The notes under the pieces are model-generated. The model was not told where the DNA came from. It ran no database searches and saw only the letters and a list, made by a program, of their open reading frames with translations. Positions 1 to 13,200 of a stretch of DNA of 64,000 nucleotides are shown piece after piece (positions within the stretch are counted from its first letter, which is position 1; each line of letters opens with the position of its first letter). The DNA is from Lepidonotus clava (lineage: Eukaryota > Annelida > Polychaeta > Phyllodocida > Polynoidae), in contig OW387140.1 in assembly GCA_936440205.1 (NCBI GenBank), forward strand, positions 32,423,659 through 32,487,658, given 5' to 3'. Both the position numbers and the translations under genes were made by a program.

Positions 1-606
1 CAGTATATGTACTATGATGCATTTGTAAAACAAAACTTCCATAATTTTACCTAATATATTCAGAGATATGAACATAAAATTACTCCTGCAAGAATTGCAT
101 GTGTATGATTTAATCATTTTAGGTTTGTTTTTTAGGGCAGCCCAAACATACTAGTTTCAGAGATAACTTCAATTTGGTATATGTACTATGATGCAATTGC
201 ATATGGTTACACCTGTATATGTACTATGATGCATTTGTTATTTCCATAATTCAACATATTTAAACAATTTCTTTAAAATTATGAATATCAAAAATGTTTC
301 ATTAAGTAGCATATAAACATGAGTTTAGTGCACATACTTTCGCTATTGACCATTTCTATTTTTTTAAAGAATTATGACACAATTAATTGTTTTTATATGT
401 ACTATGATGCGTATATGTACTATGATGCATTCTGTTATTTTTGATATTATATCTGATACTTTTTGAAAATCAAATAGATTGTTTTCCTGATTTTAATGTT
501 AATATGATAATATTAGGTCAATTTATATTGGACACAAATATTTTCCATTAATATTTGCATGTTTTAATTTTATGGGATGTTTAATCTGTATATGTACTAT
601 GATGCA
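1..606 (+). repeat. dispersed array of an 18-bp motif with regular spacing
   Basis: The motif TATATGTACTATGATGCA occurs at 4-21, 178-195, 216-233, 394-410 (last base differs), 412-429 and 589-606, all in direct orientation. The distances between starts are 174, 38, 178, 18 and 177 bp, so copies flank AT-rich spacers of about 155-160 bp. The spacers are only weakly alike. This may be a decayed tandem repeat of about 200 bp unit length running in from the left edge, where only the 18-mer stays conserved. Confidence 0.75.
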
Positions 607-3600
607 TTTGCTACCCCAACCCTACCTGGATTTACATTTGCTGTTGCCCAATGATTAGTTCTTCATAAATATATGTAATTTCGTCCATGAACAAAGCCAA
701 TATATTATATATATATAAAATTGAAATTAGCATCATCACTTTACAGTGCTTTTCATGATGTAGAACAGGTTTATACACATAATGTATTAATAATACATTA
801 TGTACAGTACATTCCAATATAAATACATTCCGTTCTGTTTAACAATTCACTCTTTCATCGCAACTCAATGAACTCGATATAAATATTAATTTTGACTTAA
901 AGCGAAACCCAGTAAGTGAACTACCAACAACTAGAATCACTAGGCTTAATTAGATTTAATCTCAAAACATCATACAAACATTGTTTTGTTGGAGCTAGAT
1001 GAGGGAACAGATTTCTCATGAATTTACAGCTATTTGAGTCAACACATGATTTATCTGTGTGATAAAATTAATGTTATGTAATTTTGGCACCATGGTTGTG
1101 TCTGCTGATACTATAATCTTATTTACTTCATGAAACTCATACATACCTATCATTTGTATCTTACCTATATACAAGATCATTTGTTGTGAATGAGTATAGT
1201 TCAATAAAAAAAAGGAAGAAACTTGAGTCTAAACATAAGTTGTCTGTGTTATAAATTTATACTGATTACAGTTTTACAAATGATCTTTTTGTGTTACATT
1301 AAGTCTCAAATAATACAAGCTTGAATTACCAATATCAATTACCAAAGCTGGGAATAACTGGTGATGATTATTATAATTAAGGTAAATTATTCTGAATAAC
1401 TATCTTCTTGATATTGACAAACCAAGACATTCACCATCTGTCACTTCGTCCAGCTGCCCTATAGGGAGTAAGGACATTAGTTGGCAGTCCTGGTACAGGG
1501 ACACTCAGATATAGGGATGGTGGCCTCAATAATTAACATAGATAGGGCATACTGAAATTCTTAGACTGTGGCAGACTTAGAGGGGGGGGGGGGTAAACTT
1601 TAACTTTTATGATACAAAACTCCGCCCCCCACCCTTTCTATTAGCGCACCCCCATCTTTTCAAAATCTGGATCCGCCACTGTTAGATATACCAACTTTGG
1701 AGGCTGACTCTCTCTCCTGTTTATAGTCATCGGTCTAACACTATACGCAATACAACTGGAGCAGAACATCCAGACTCTCACCCTGCCACTAGTACTCCCC
1801 TGACCTTTGGTCTGACATCCCCTCACTCCTCATACTGTTATTCATCATGACTGTTTCCTAATACATTTTCATTTTGTGCTCTATCAATATGGAAGGGGGA
1901 TATCCCCCTCTCCCCAGTCTATTACTGATGCCTAAAAGCATCAACTTTGTTGACTTAATTTTTATTGTGATTTGAAAACATGGAGCAGAAACTAGCTTTT
2001 TTCTGCTGAAAACAATACAATTCTAGTGGCTGCATTCGGACCCTAGGCCTCATGTGCTTTGCCCAGCTAGGGAGAGACGTACCATTAACATTTTGTGAAA
2101 CTCTAATAATCTTTTTTCTGGAATGTTCCGGAATGTCTCATCCTTGGCTGGGTATAGCTTTCCCCTATCCATGCTAATGGGAGTGACGGAAAATTGTGTC
2201 TGCACTGCCTAAGCACTACCACACCTATCCATGCTAATATATGGGGTGTACATGGAGTGGGGTCCTGATGTTGCATGTCAAATTTAAAAAAATGGCTATG
2301 TTGCTATATTTTTGATATTCCTGTTGATTTAAAAAAAATCTGAATGTCTCATGTTGAATTTTAGAAATGCCCCATGTCACGTCATTCATCTTTTTCTTCA
2401 TGTCAAATTTAAGAAATGGCTTTTATGCTCTGTCGATTTTAAGCGTCTACACCCGTTATGTACATGAAGGTAGGGAGAGAAGTTTGTACAGTTATTCTAA
2501 CTGGACCCGCTTGACCTGGATTAATTTTTGGCACGTGGTCCCTAGCCTTTCCTCCAACGTTTTATACATACATTTTTTCATGTGATTGAGATGGAAACAT
2601 TCTAAATGTCGCCACTCTTAGGTTAGAGCGATGTTACCTAACAGTGTAACATTACAAGAATCAATCCAGAATGTTACCGGAAATGTTATTAGAACGTCAT
2701 ATTCTTGGCTGTGATAGCAGTACAATATTCCATATATGGGTTTCCATGGCAACCAGCACTTAGTAGAAATACTTATTCATTTGCTTTAAATGGAAGATAA
2801 AAGAATTATCTTGTTTCCAATAAAAAGTTAATTTAAACTAAATGTATAAGCTCTTTCCCATTATACGTTTCTGCAAATTAGCATATTTTCGTAATTTTGA
2901 AAGATAATGGCAAATACATAATGTTTATATAGCTACGAGTTAGTTCAATAGGAATACTATCATTTTCTATTGATGTTAGAATATTCAAACGACCATATCT
3001 CTGTTTCTGATTATATGTATTTAATTGGAATTTCTTGAAAATTCTTTCATTTTCCAACAGGAAATCCCCCCTCAGCCCTTAAACAAAGGAGCACTTAAAC
3101 CACAGAGCCACACTCACGCGCCCAGTTTGTCTGCCTTTAGTGCATTCTAATATTAAGAATTACCTTTATTTTATGCTAGCTGATATAAAAAGCAACTGCA
3201 GAACACCAACTGTCGTTTCAAATGCGCTCTCTGAAATGAGAACACCTTTACCTCGTCCTACATTATTTAGTATATGTTTTAACTCCCATTATTTAGTATG
3301 TGTTTTAAGTATGGACCTTTTCCCCCATTGCATGCTTGAGGCTTCATATGCCAATACTATAGATCATTGCACCAAATTGCAATCAATAACATTATTATAT
3401 TACAAAGATTATGTTGCCATAATCTTTGTCATAGAAATACTCAATATTGTTCCAATTCTTGGGGTAATCTTGGTATTGAGATTGTGATGTTCTCAGGGAG
3501 AATTAGGGGTTTTCCTGCTTAGATATTCGTACTCTTGACGGTTCTCGTCTATGTCATGCTCAACCCCTCAAAGCATGAGCGGGACGAAATCATGTAGGGC

Positions 3601-4238
3601 ATTGAGGCCTTCGATCCGGCAGAAGACAGGATTCAACAGATGCCGGGGGTCAAACCAGGCCCAGGGTAGGGGTCTCATGCAGAGCGTCAAACAACCGCTT
3701 CGGACCGACAATCCTAAACTTGTGGCGAGGACCATGCCCATAAAATTAAAAAGATGGTAGCATGTAGGCTGAGGTCCAAGTCTTCGTTCCTCAACCAGGT
3801 GACAACCCAAGCTCATTCTTATGATCAATTCATCCCCATTTTCGTGCGGCCGAGTTTGTCCCTGCACATTCCACTCCCTTATTTCTTCTAAGTCCTACTT
3901 CCCTTTTTGTGGCTAAACTTCGGTCTAATGGACCTTTATCTCTAGTTGTCTTTTAGTGGTCCATTCCCGGGAGAAAGGAGGTGTGAACACAGTGAGTACC
4001 AAGACAGGACTGTTTATTCTTGTGTATTCACTCTCTTATATAGCCATAACCTGTGCATCACTTGTGCATACATTTTCGTGCAACTTGTACCGTATGAGTT
4101 CATGCCGCACGATCTCGTGTACTTTGTGATTGTGTCCCAAAATACAGTTTTACTTGCATCTTTAACAGAGAACATTACTTGTCTTTTTAACCTTTATAAT
4201 TATTGCACGAACTCGTGTCCAACATTGAATTGATTAAT
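607..4238. other. intergenic, no gene recognised
   Basis: AT-rich sequence with only short ORFs. It holds a 12-base G run at 1582-1593, a minus-strand hAT-like terminus ending at 1681, a loosely repeated ATGTCAAATTTAAGAAATGG phrase near 2277 and 2399 (a weaker version near 2350), and a more GC-rich patch at about 3550-3870 that I cannot assign. Confidence 0.5.
1620..1681 (-). mobile_element. hAT-like element terminus (CAGTGGCGGATCCAG)
   Basis: Read on the minus strand from 1681 inward, the sequence CAGTGGCGGATCCAGATTTT is followed by purine-rich DNA. Related termini lie at about 14106, 42320 (minus strand), 57669 and 57732. A CAGNGGCGG start is typical of hAT superfamily ends, but no transposase or matched second end was found, so these are treated as fragments of non-autonomous copies. 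Confidence 0.35.
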
Positions 4239-4768
4239 ATAATTCATCACAAGATAAAGCTAGGAATATGTAAAAAAATGCATGTTGATGAATTCTGATC
4301 TAACCAAGCATTCCATGGAATATCTAATATTGATAGCATTAATCATGATTTTGGAAATTTTTACGTGATATTTCCAAATTGGCCCAGTGGCGCACAAAAT
4401 AATAACATTGTAGGAATGCTGAATTTCACATTTTTGAATTTGGATAGAAGACAGGACTATACATGAATTACAAAAATATTACGGATAGTCAGAGACTACT
4501 GCATAATTCATCACAAGATAAAGCTAGGAATATGTAAAAAAAAATGCATGTTGATGAATTCTGATCTAACCAAGCATTCCATGGAATATCTAATATTGAT
4601 AGCATTAATCATGATTTTGGAAATTTTTACGTGATATTTCCAAATTGGCCCAGTGGCGCACAAAATAATAACATTGTAGGAATGCTGAATTTCACATTTT
4701 TGAATTTGGATAGAAGACAGGACTATACATGAATTACAAAAATATTACGGATAGTCAGAGACTACTGC
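4239..4768 (+). repeat. recent tandem duplication, unit about 264-266 bp
   Basis: Copy 1 (about 4239-4502) and copy 2 (about 4503-4768) start at AATTCATCACAAGATAAAGC and are nearly identical over the whole unit. The obvious difference is two extra A residues in a poly-A tract of copy 2. The near identity indicates a young duplication or an assembly duplicate. No coding content was recognised. Confidence 0.9.
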
Positions 4769-6352
4769 ATGGGATGTGGTGCAGGGGAACCCATACGGTT
4801 CAGACTTGTATATTTTTTTTTATTGCATTTTGATGGAAAAGGTACTTAGGCATGTTATACACCAGATACAGAGGAACATCCAGGAAATCTAATTGGAGGC
4901 TAATTAAAAATTGTCAGTAAATCTAGAAGTGGACATTCATCTGAACTAAAAGCCCATGCTGCCATCTATGCGGAAACAACAGACACTACACCATGCTCCT
5001 CTTAGCACTGTAGCACTCCATATAACATTTGTCATATAAGTGACACTTGGCGGAAGACCGATCTAAAAGGTTCCACCTCTTCCTTATCTAGTCTCATGAG
5101 ACTGAGGTCGTTGGATTATATAAAATTATGGTTGTAAGAAAAAACAGATGCCCTTATTTTTGATGTTATATATATATTAACAAGGGTTGATCGGTTTGCT
5201 TTGTTTCCCCTCTCGAAGGCCTCCACTATGAGGTCTACTGGATAACTTTTTGGGATAGCCATTTTTGAAATTAGGTCGTAATGACCTAGTTTAGCAAAAT
5301 AATATAGCTTAGACTATGAACCAATTTTTCGACTTTAACTTGGTTGTAGTGAATAAATGAGCTACTTAGTATAACTAGCTATGTGCGCCAGTGACTCTAT
5401 TAACTACTTATAGATTTTTAATTCAGATGAAGAATTCTTTAGATCGGTAAAATAAGTATACTTTTTCATCATTAGAATCATTCATAGATGCATGGCTTAG
5501 AGATTCACTTAATGTCTATCCCAATATCTATACACCTTACTTATGCCAACCAGAATTAAAAGCCTTTCTATTTCAATTAGCATTAATATCTTAGATTTAA
5601 CTGTTGAACATTAAAGTGCATACCAGTATTCTTTCTGCAGGTAAATCTTTTGTTGTTGATGTGTGAATTGTTGCCCTTCTTTTTTCCAAGACTGGACCTG
5701 TGTGACTTATGCCTCAATTAGTGGTTTTGGCTATTTGTGCCTCATATATATAGTAATTGGGCGACTTGTGCCTCACTTGGTAGTTGGGGACTACATGGGC
5801 TGTTTTAAGTAACGGAGAGCCCTCACCGTCTGGTGTGGACGGCTTCGGAGCGCTCCAACAGGTCATTTGGTCAGGGCAGAAGCAATTGGTCGTTCACTAT
5901 ACGAGCTGCTAGGGTTAACCACTGGACGTTACCCTGGTAACCATCTGGGGCCACCATGGTTATTGGGAGGCTGAGAGGAGCCGGGGCCAGATATTAGGGA
6001 CAGTATAGATTTTCTTGACAATCATAAGTTTTTAATGTCAACCGTATTAACCTACATAATAAGATAGGGCTAGTGAACCAGTATTTTTTTTTTTTTTAGA
6101 TAAAAGGTGGTGGCAATTATGTTTTACTATAATAATTTCGTTTGCAATACAAAGAAATGCAAAAGTTAGTGTTTTCTGAATATTGGTGAAGTTTCACACT
6201 TTTAAAGCCCATGTAAGAAGTTATATTGCTACGCGTTATTCAATACGATATGAATGAACATTACTCGGGCGTTTAAGCAACCCATGCAGGGATGCATCAG
6301 CCTTCGTCCTTCCTTTCTGATGCCATCTTCAATCAGTGTCCAGTGATTCATT
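4769..6352. other. intergenic, no gene recognised
   Basis: AT-rich sequence with a slightly GC-richer patch at about 5810-6000. I see no convincing ORF, RNA gene or element end here. Confidence 0.5.
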
Positions 6353-6490
6353 GCATAAAAAGGAACAAGGCAACGACATAATCAAATATACTTGGGTGAT
6401 AGACTGATTCCTGATCAGATTGCATGAATAGGAACAGGACAGCGACATAATCAAATATACTAAAGTAATGATCTCCTTCCTGATCAGCAA
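6353..6490 (+). repeat. two-copy tandem repeat, unit 69 bp
   Basis: The phrases CGACATAATCAAATATACT and CCTGATCAG recur 69 bp apart (unit starts at 6353 and 6422). The copies differ at several positions, so this duplication is older than the one at 4239-4768. Confidence 0.75.
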
Positions 6491-8817
6491 AAAAACGTTT
6501 GTGCTTACCGTTTGATATTCACATTATCTTCTCCTATATAAAATGTTTTAATTCTGCTCTTAGCTGTAGTGTCTTTTATTAGAGAAAAAAGTCTATAGAC
6601 ATATTCATTATAATTGTATCTTGTGATCAGTAAGAAATGTAATCGTCTTGAATTTGCCATGATTATAACATATTAAACACAATTCCATGAATCAGGGTAA
6701 AGTAATGACTCTTCAGCAACAATTTAAAACATCTACTTTACGCAGTAAACACACCTAGGGCCTATTTTAAAAACATGTGAAATGATTATGTCAAAACTGA
6801 TGGTTTTTCTTAAACGTTTTTCTACATTACACAGAGATTGACATGGTTCTTTTCAATCACCAGAATAATCGCTCGTGGACAAGAATGTTATTCCAGACAG
6901 CACTAGTATCGGGCCAAGCAGTATAATATAGGGGCGGTCCCACACCTTGGTGTGTATTCCAAGGCGATAAGGCGGCACTCTGCTCTGTTCCTGCCCACCA
7001 TACCAAGGCTTCATACAGGGGGCGTGCTGAGAAAAATGGGACCGGAATATTCAGATATTCAGACATATTGGTCGCGGATAGAAGATTGGGCGTACTAGGA
7101 CTGGTGCTTTGACCCAAGTCCAATCTGTATTGCCATGCCCAGAGAATGGAAATATATGGGTCTGGTTTTCATAATATCGTTTGTGAAGTGTGTATAATAC
7201 AGAGTAAGGAAAACTTGATTTGCAAATAATTAAGCGCGCGTAAAGTAGATGTCCTGTGGGATAATCATACCAAATGAAATCAAGAAATCTTGTTGCAAAA
7301 GAGTAAAGGTTATATCCTTTCTTTTGAATTATTTTGGGATCCAGCGGTCATTGTCAAAGGTATCATACTATTAAATTCAGCCATTTTGAAATCTGTGGTA
7401 TTGTATTGGATGAATATTATATCTAATGAGCCCTCTAGGTTATAAACAACAGATATTGGAAACATTTCAACTTGTCTAGATACTGTAGCAGCTGAAAATC
7501 ATGTTAATTCGTAATATTGGTCAGCCATCTTGGATTTTGGATTTCTGCATTGACTTCAAATGGAAATGATTGAATTCCCTGACCCATAATCTCCCAATTT
7601 TGACACCAATCATGTCTCTTTATTCGTTTTAGAAGCTGAGATATAAGATTTTTTATAGCAAAAGTTGGCCATATTGGTTTTTTGGCCCCCACACCCGACC
7701 TATTGATATTTCAAGGTGGCTCCCCTTCCAGATTAGATAGTTTTGCCTCAGAGGTGTCTCACGCCAAATTTGATGCTTTTATCTGCTGTGTAACGATTTC
7801 ACTAGAAAATGACCTTAACAGACCCCACTAAAAGGAACACATATGAATGTTGAAGAACAAGTTTTGTTTTGGTACAATAGATACTTTTCTTTTCAATACC
7901 AATTTATTGACAAACAACCGTCAAAATCACTAAAAACTACAGTTTTCAATAAGTTCTTTGATTTAACACCAGGTGGCCTCCAGCTGGACAGTATAACATC
8001 TGTTTAATGTCAATAACATATCAGCATAGATGATAATAATATCTACAAAATGTATTATATATATTATACATGTTCATGCTATCTGCTAAATATAGGTGGC
8101 AGCACCATGCCATTAAGGTCAACATTCCATGACATGCGTATATAAAATTGTTCCTTATCCTTAGTAAATTTTCAACTATGCCATTTAAATTGTTATCTTA
8201 AAGTAAGCAGATTTACCTGCTCACATGTAAATCTAAGAAAAAAATACTTAGATCTATGCTTTTTGTCATGAATTCATGAGCAAGTCATGCATAGACACTT
8301 TCCTGACTGGATACAACAGGGTAGCCTATGCTTATATTTTTACCCATAGTCAAGACAATCTTAGAGTGATGTTCTCTTGACACAGATGCACTGGAGTTGT
8401 CAGGAAACTTTTTTAAGGAACTTTTGGGTATTTGTTTCATAATGTTTCCTTAAAGGCTCCTACCCGACCATGGAGCATCATTCTGTGACATTATAAAATT
8501 ATATGACAAGCTGGATTATTGTGATTTATTGATGATAATTCCTACATGTTTTTTCAACCAAACAAATATACATTTTCAGAACAATGTCATTTAAGCCAAA
8601 TAATTGATTAACATTTAAGGAATGTTTAGAAAATAATGATGCTTAAAAAAATGTACTGATAACAAATAAAGCTTGTTACATTTCAACAAAATTTCTTCAA
8701 TTTCTTGATATAATAGTATTATTCTGCTACAAGAAATGTTTTTGGTGATGTGATACACATATTTCTGCAACCAGTCACTTTTACATTTTCATAACATTTT
8801 GGTTAATATTCCTATGA
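6491..8817. other. intergenic, no gene recognised
   Basis: AT-rich. Minus-strand ORFs at about 6857-7123 and 7504-7692 resemble no known protein. No element ends were identified. Confidence 0.45.
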
Positions 8818-9262
8818 TATATGTGACCCCAAACCACTAAATGAGGCATAATTTGCTGGGTAAGGTTCTGAGAAAATTGCATAAAATGAGAAAAAAGTCA
8901 AAATATTAGTTTTCTGTAAAAATCACTTGATACACACCTCAGCAATATGGTTTGTTAAGAAATGTATAGGAATAGTTGATTGTACATGCATTAAAAGGCT
9001 TTAATTTGTTGACTGTCATAAATTTGGTCTTTAGAGATTTGCATTGCCCTACAGTTAAATACAATATTTAAGGTAATTTTTCTCTAATTAGCCTTGTCTG
9101 TTGCCTGATACTTTAAACAGTCATAGTTCGACTTCTATAAATGATAGAAACATAATTCTTTCACCAATAGAAAGATTATTTCACCTTCTCCAATGATCTA
9201 TCAAAAGGTCAAAAACTCATATCTGCCACTTATGCTTCACTATGTGGTGGGGGTCACATATA
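8818..9262. mobile_element. MITE with TATATGTGACCCC termini
   Basis: The left end (8818) TATATGTGACCCCAAACCAC and the right end (9262, inverted) TATATGTGACCCCCACCACA match over about 30 bp, including an inner GGCATAA/AGCATAA. The element is about 445 bp, has no ORF, and could carry a TA target duplication. It is probably non-autonomous; the superfamily is not certain. Confidence 0.75.
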
Positions 9263-9719
9263 GGCCTCGTATAACATTTTAAAAATTATTTTTATGATAT
9301 GATTGTGTTTGCTGGGATATATTATTAGTACCAACTGCATTGTGCACATGTGGTAGCTGATATGGTAGCTAGACCCTTATCATTTACAGGGCGACACGGC
9401 TGTTTCTTAAATTCAACATGCAACATTGGGATGAAAAGTGTCAAGGACTTCATTACGCATGACTATCGTTTAGATTTCTTAAACACGACAAATGACAAAG
9501 GGACCATCCCATCCAGAACCCCTGTAAATAGGCCTAAGAGATTTAAAAAGATAACTGTAACAGATTGATCCTCTCTTCTTTAATACCTGGGTGTAATTAT
9601 ATTGAGAGAACCCGTCAAAACGTGTGAGTAGGGCCTAATCACGCAGGCCTAGATCTATACGTTTGTTAGTTCAATAAGATTATTATTGAAGACGGCGGAT
9701 ATCTGTCAATCACTCAATG

Positions 9720-10215
9720 ACATAATTAGGTCAAGTGGAGCCTATTGCGAACGAGGTTGATAAGCATTTCTTTCCCAAATTCGCAAGTGTCTTGACCCTA
9801 TTCGCTACTTTTTCCCCTACCAAAACCATACTCTCACTCCACTGGCGATAACCAAATCGGTCACCATGACGATGGCACTCCTGGGCCCTTCCGGTGGAGT
9901 TGCGCGCGCAGCCGGAAGCAGAAAGACGCCACATTATCTATTTGGCCTCTACTTGACATGCGCGGCAAAACTAACATACCCGGAAATGTCAACAGAGGGA
10001 ACGTCATTTCTCTCGTGATCGGCCATGTGATTCAACATGGCGCCCGTCCATTTATGACTCATATTTGGGACTGGAAGTCGCAAGGTTGTGTGCGCATGTG
10101 CCAACTCTTGGGGATATCCGGGACTTACCTGAAGGTCAAAGGTCAACGAGTACACCAGGACAAGTCACTGACCCCTATTTCAGTGTTTAGCTTCAGTGCC
10201 GAGCTGGGCAGATAA
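9720..10215. promoter_or_regulatory. GC-rich island with DR1 element and consensus splice donor
   Basis: This block is distinctly GC/CpG-richer than its surroundings. It contains GCCGGAAGC (ETS-type) near 9911, ACATGGCGCC near 10036, and a perfect nuclear-receptor DR1, AGGTCA-A-AGGTCA, at 10133-10145. On the minus strand TTCAG|GTAAGTCC at about 10130 is a near-perfect 5' splice site. Together these suggest a promoter and first exon of an unrecognised minus-strand gene running towards coordinate 1. Overlapping ORFs on both strands are not convincing as proteins. Confidence 0.35.
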
Positions 10216-13200
10216 GCACTCAGAAAATATCACGTTATGATTAGACCTTGCCGCTTATGACTAAGAAGATAATTTGGTAGGCAAACAATACTAATTTGAT
10301 GAGTAATATTAGTTTGCTGATTGATGGGCTAATTCTTCACAGTGAAAATTTCTTTATTGTGAAACATAAAATAGTATGCATTGTTATGACATTTGTTGTT
10401 CCTACACTCCTAAGAAAATAATAATTTTTTTTTATATTGAAATGTCTGTCAATAAAAATTCGGATGGACGAACACGGAGCCAACTAATTGATTTGCCGTT
10501 TTCTGTAGGACAGAGGAGCCCTAACAATCAATCTCTGCATGTCAGCCAAATGAGTAATGTTTCAATTAATCCCAAGGTCAGGGCTTCACTCCTGTTTAAA
10601 TTCTACTTCGAAGAAAACAATTATTTTGGTTATCTTTCCTCTGTACTTGAAGAATTTCTGTTTGAATACACCATCGGGCTTGATTTTGTTAAAATGATTT
10701 ATATAAGCCCTATAGAACATTAATTTAACAGCAAGATCTGAATGCCATGAAAAATCAAGATGTTGAATAAGCCGACTGTAAGGTCTCTTTCCTATCCCCA
10801 TTAGTGGTATATTAGTCATCATGGGTACTATCAGGAAACGATTGACATTAAATTAGATAAAACGCTACCCATAGGGCCTATATTGTTCTTTTCATGAATG
10901 CATTGGCCATTCAGGTGATTTGCCTACAAGGTTGATACTATGCGTTGTCTCAGGGCCCTTAATGAGACTCTCATCCGATTTCTAAACGATAGTCATGCAT
11001 AATGAATTGGCTTGCCGAAAACGTTAAAGGTTGGCAAGTTCTGAGTAACGGTGAGTATTCCTCACGTGTAAAGGTCTTCGGCAAAATAACATGAATATCT
11101 GACTTGCCATGCACTGAAATTGACATGCAATTGCAGGTATTACTCAGAGTTACTCACGAAAGCTAGGGCACAGGCGTTCACAATAAACACTGCAGATTAC
11201 TAAACAATGGCTCATGTTTGTATATAGTAACATTTTTATATCAGCACTGGCATTGCACGCATACGGTGTCGTGAGAGGAACCAGGGTAAACATTGGTGAA
11301 ATTGGTCTAAGAACACGTATGCATTGCCTGGGGATATATTCCGATTCTATATACTACTCACATTCCTTATATTGCACGAAGCAGCGTTCTTCGGCCCCCT
11401 TGTACCATATCAGAATACATTCCATTGACATTATTAACGTGTTTATCTCGCGTTCCATACGATTTCCACATGTACCCACCCCAGGTGTCCATTTCATAAG
11501 CTGTAAACTGCCCAAAATAAATATCCGATGAATTCCCCACAGCAGAATGTTCCATAATTGCAAAAGCCTGCGAAAGCCTTCCACGGAGAAGTTTGCATTT
11601 CATCCGGAGTTCAGTGCGTTTTCCTCCATGGCTGGATCGTGGTATCAGGTAATTAATTGAAAGAGGCATAGAGGTCAGTTCATTGAGGAAATAAATATCC
11701 TGCCTAGAAATTAAACGTAGGTGAAAACAATATCGTCTAACCACCAGTCTTATAGACTAAAAATATGCAGAAAACGTACGCATGACTTTAGACTACGTTG
11801 CTTCTTAGTTGCGGTTAATTGGAAACAAAAATTAATTATGATATAGTTCTGAAATGTGGTGACGGTACAGTGGATGGTTATAAGTATTTGCCAGTGACAG
11901 TTGTCTTAATCGACGTGTCACCGCTTGTACTCATGACCCTTTTGCTACAGCCATGGCATCAAATCTATGAACTGATAAGAAATATTATTAAAGCAATATT
12001 GAAAGTTGCCAAAACCATCTAAAGTGTGCATCGAAACCTGTCACTTGATGAGACCTATGTCATCTCAAGACATCGATACTAAACAATATTGAATAATTGC
12101 TTTTGATCACTATAAGCTGATATTTTTCATTTCTTTTGAGGCCCTTTTCGATTAGAAAAGCAATTAAGTTTTGTTAACTTCTCTCTAATTCTAATGCATT
12201 TACAAATAAATAAACGATAGATAATAAAATTTATCAAATGTCCAGCAAATTTTGTTTTGTGAATTGTTTCTACAGTAACAACCTGACCACAGGGGTGTAC
12301 TAAGCGGTCACATTCAATTTAAATTTAAATTCTCCCGCTGGGTATACTTCCCGTTGACCACTTCTCTGACAGGTCCATTACTAAGAATCCTGAATTGCCT
12401 CTTGATTGTAGGGTGAATGAATTATGCTATGCACTTACACACCTTTTGGCCCCATCCGCCACTACTTATCCAATTTAGGAATAATTCGAGGAACAATGTG
12501 TTGACAGAGAAAACCTTTTGGTTGTCATAGTAACCAAATCGTAATGTCTCCCAAAGAACTGATGAATTTCTAGCGGTTATCCATGGAAATGAGCTAATTA
12601 GAGTATAGGCAGAGTTCCAAGGTCCTCTGTTGTTTCCTAAGATACCTGATCGCTGTTGAACAGTTTTAACCAATAGGCCTAACAGTATTGCAGACTGGCT
12701 TTTTGACCATCTAAAACCATAAAGAAGTAAACAGTTTCCAATGGTTTCATTATCAATTCTTTAGTTATTTCAAGAGATTTTGCGTCTGATCAAGAGCTCC
12801 CGACAAAAGGCTAGAAGAAAGGCTGACCCCTTTTGCAGATTGTATATCTCTATGCTTATCACTTCCCTGTTTGCACTGACATCAATATCACCCTTATTTG
12901 ACGGACAGACTGCATTCGGCTTTAATTAAGAGTATCACAAGTAGCTAGGCCTATGGTGGCCTCCTATGACATTAATACATGACCAGGAAAGAATCTTTAT
13001 ATATTCAAATAAACTTATCAAAGATAGGGGCCCATCCCCCGATTGTACAACCCATTACCATTCACGGAATTACTGAATATATCTCCTCTAGGTATTCAGC
13101 TTTGCTACCCATTTGAAAAGGTCAACCATTGCCAGGTCAAAAAAGATTCATCAGCCTAGATCCAGTTATCTGCTTCAAAAGGTTGACCCTAAAGTGGACG

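Noticed and set aside
1-606. CRISPR-like array of repeats and spacers
   Set aside because: The setting is eukaryotic, the spacers are about 155 bp and the spacing is irregular, with no associated genes.
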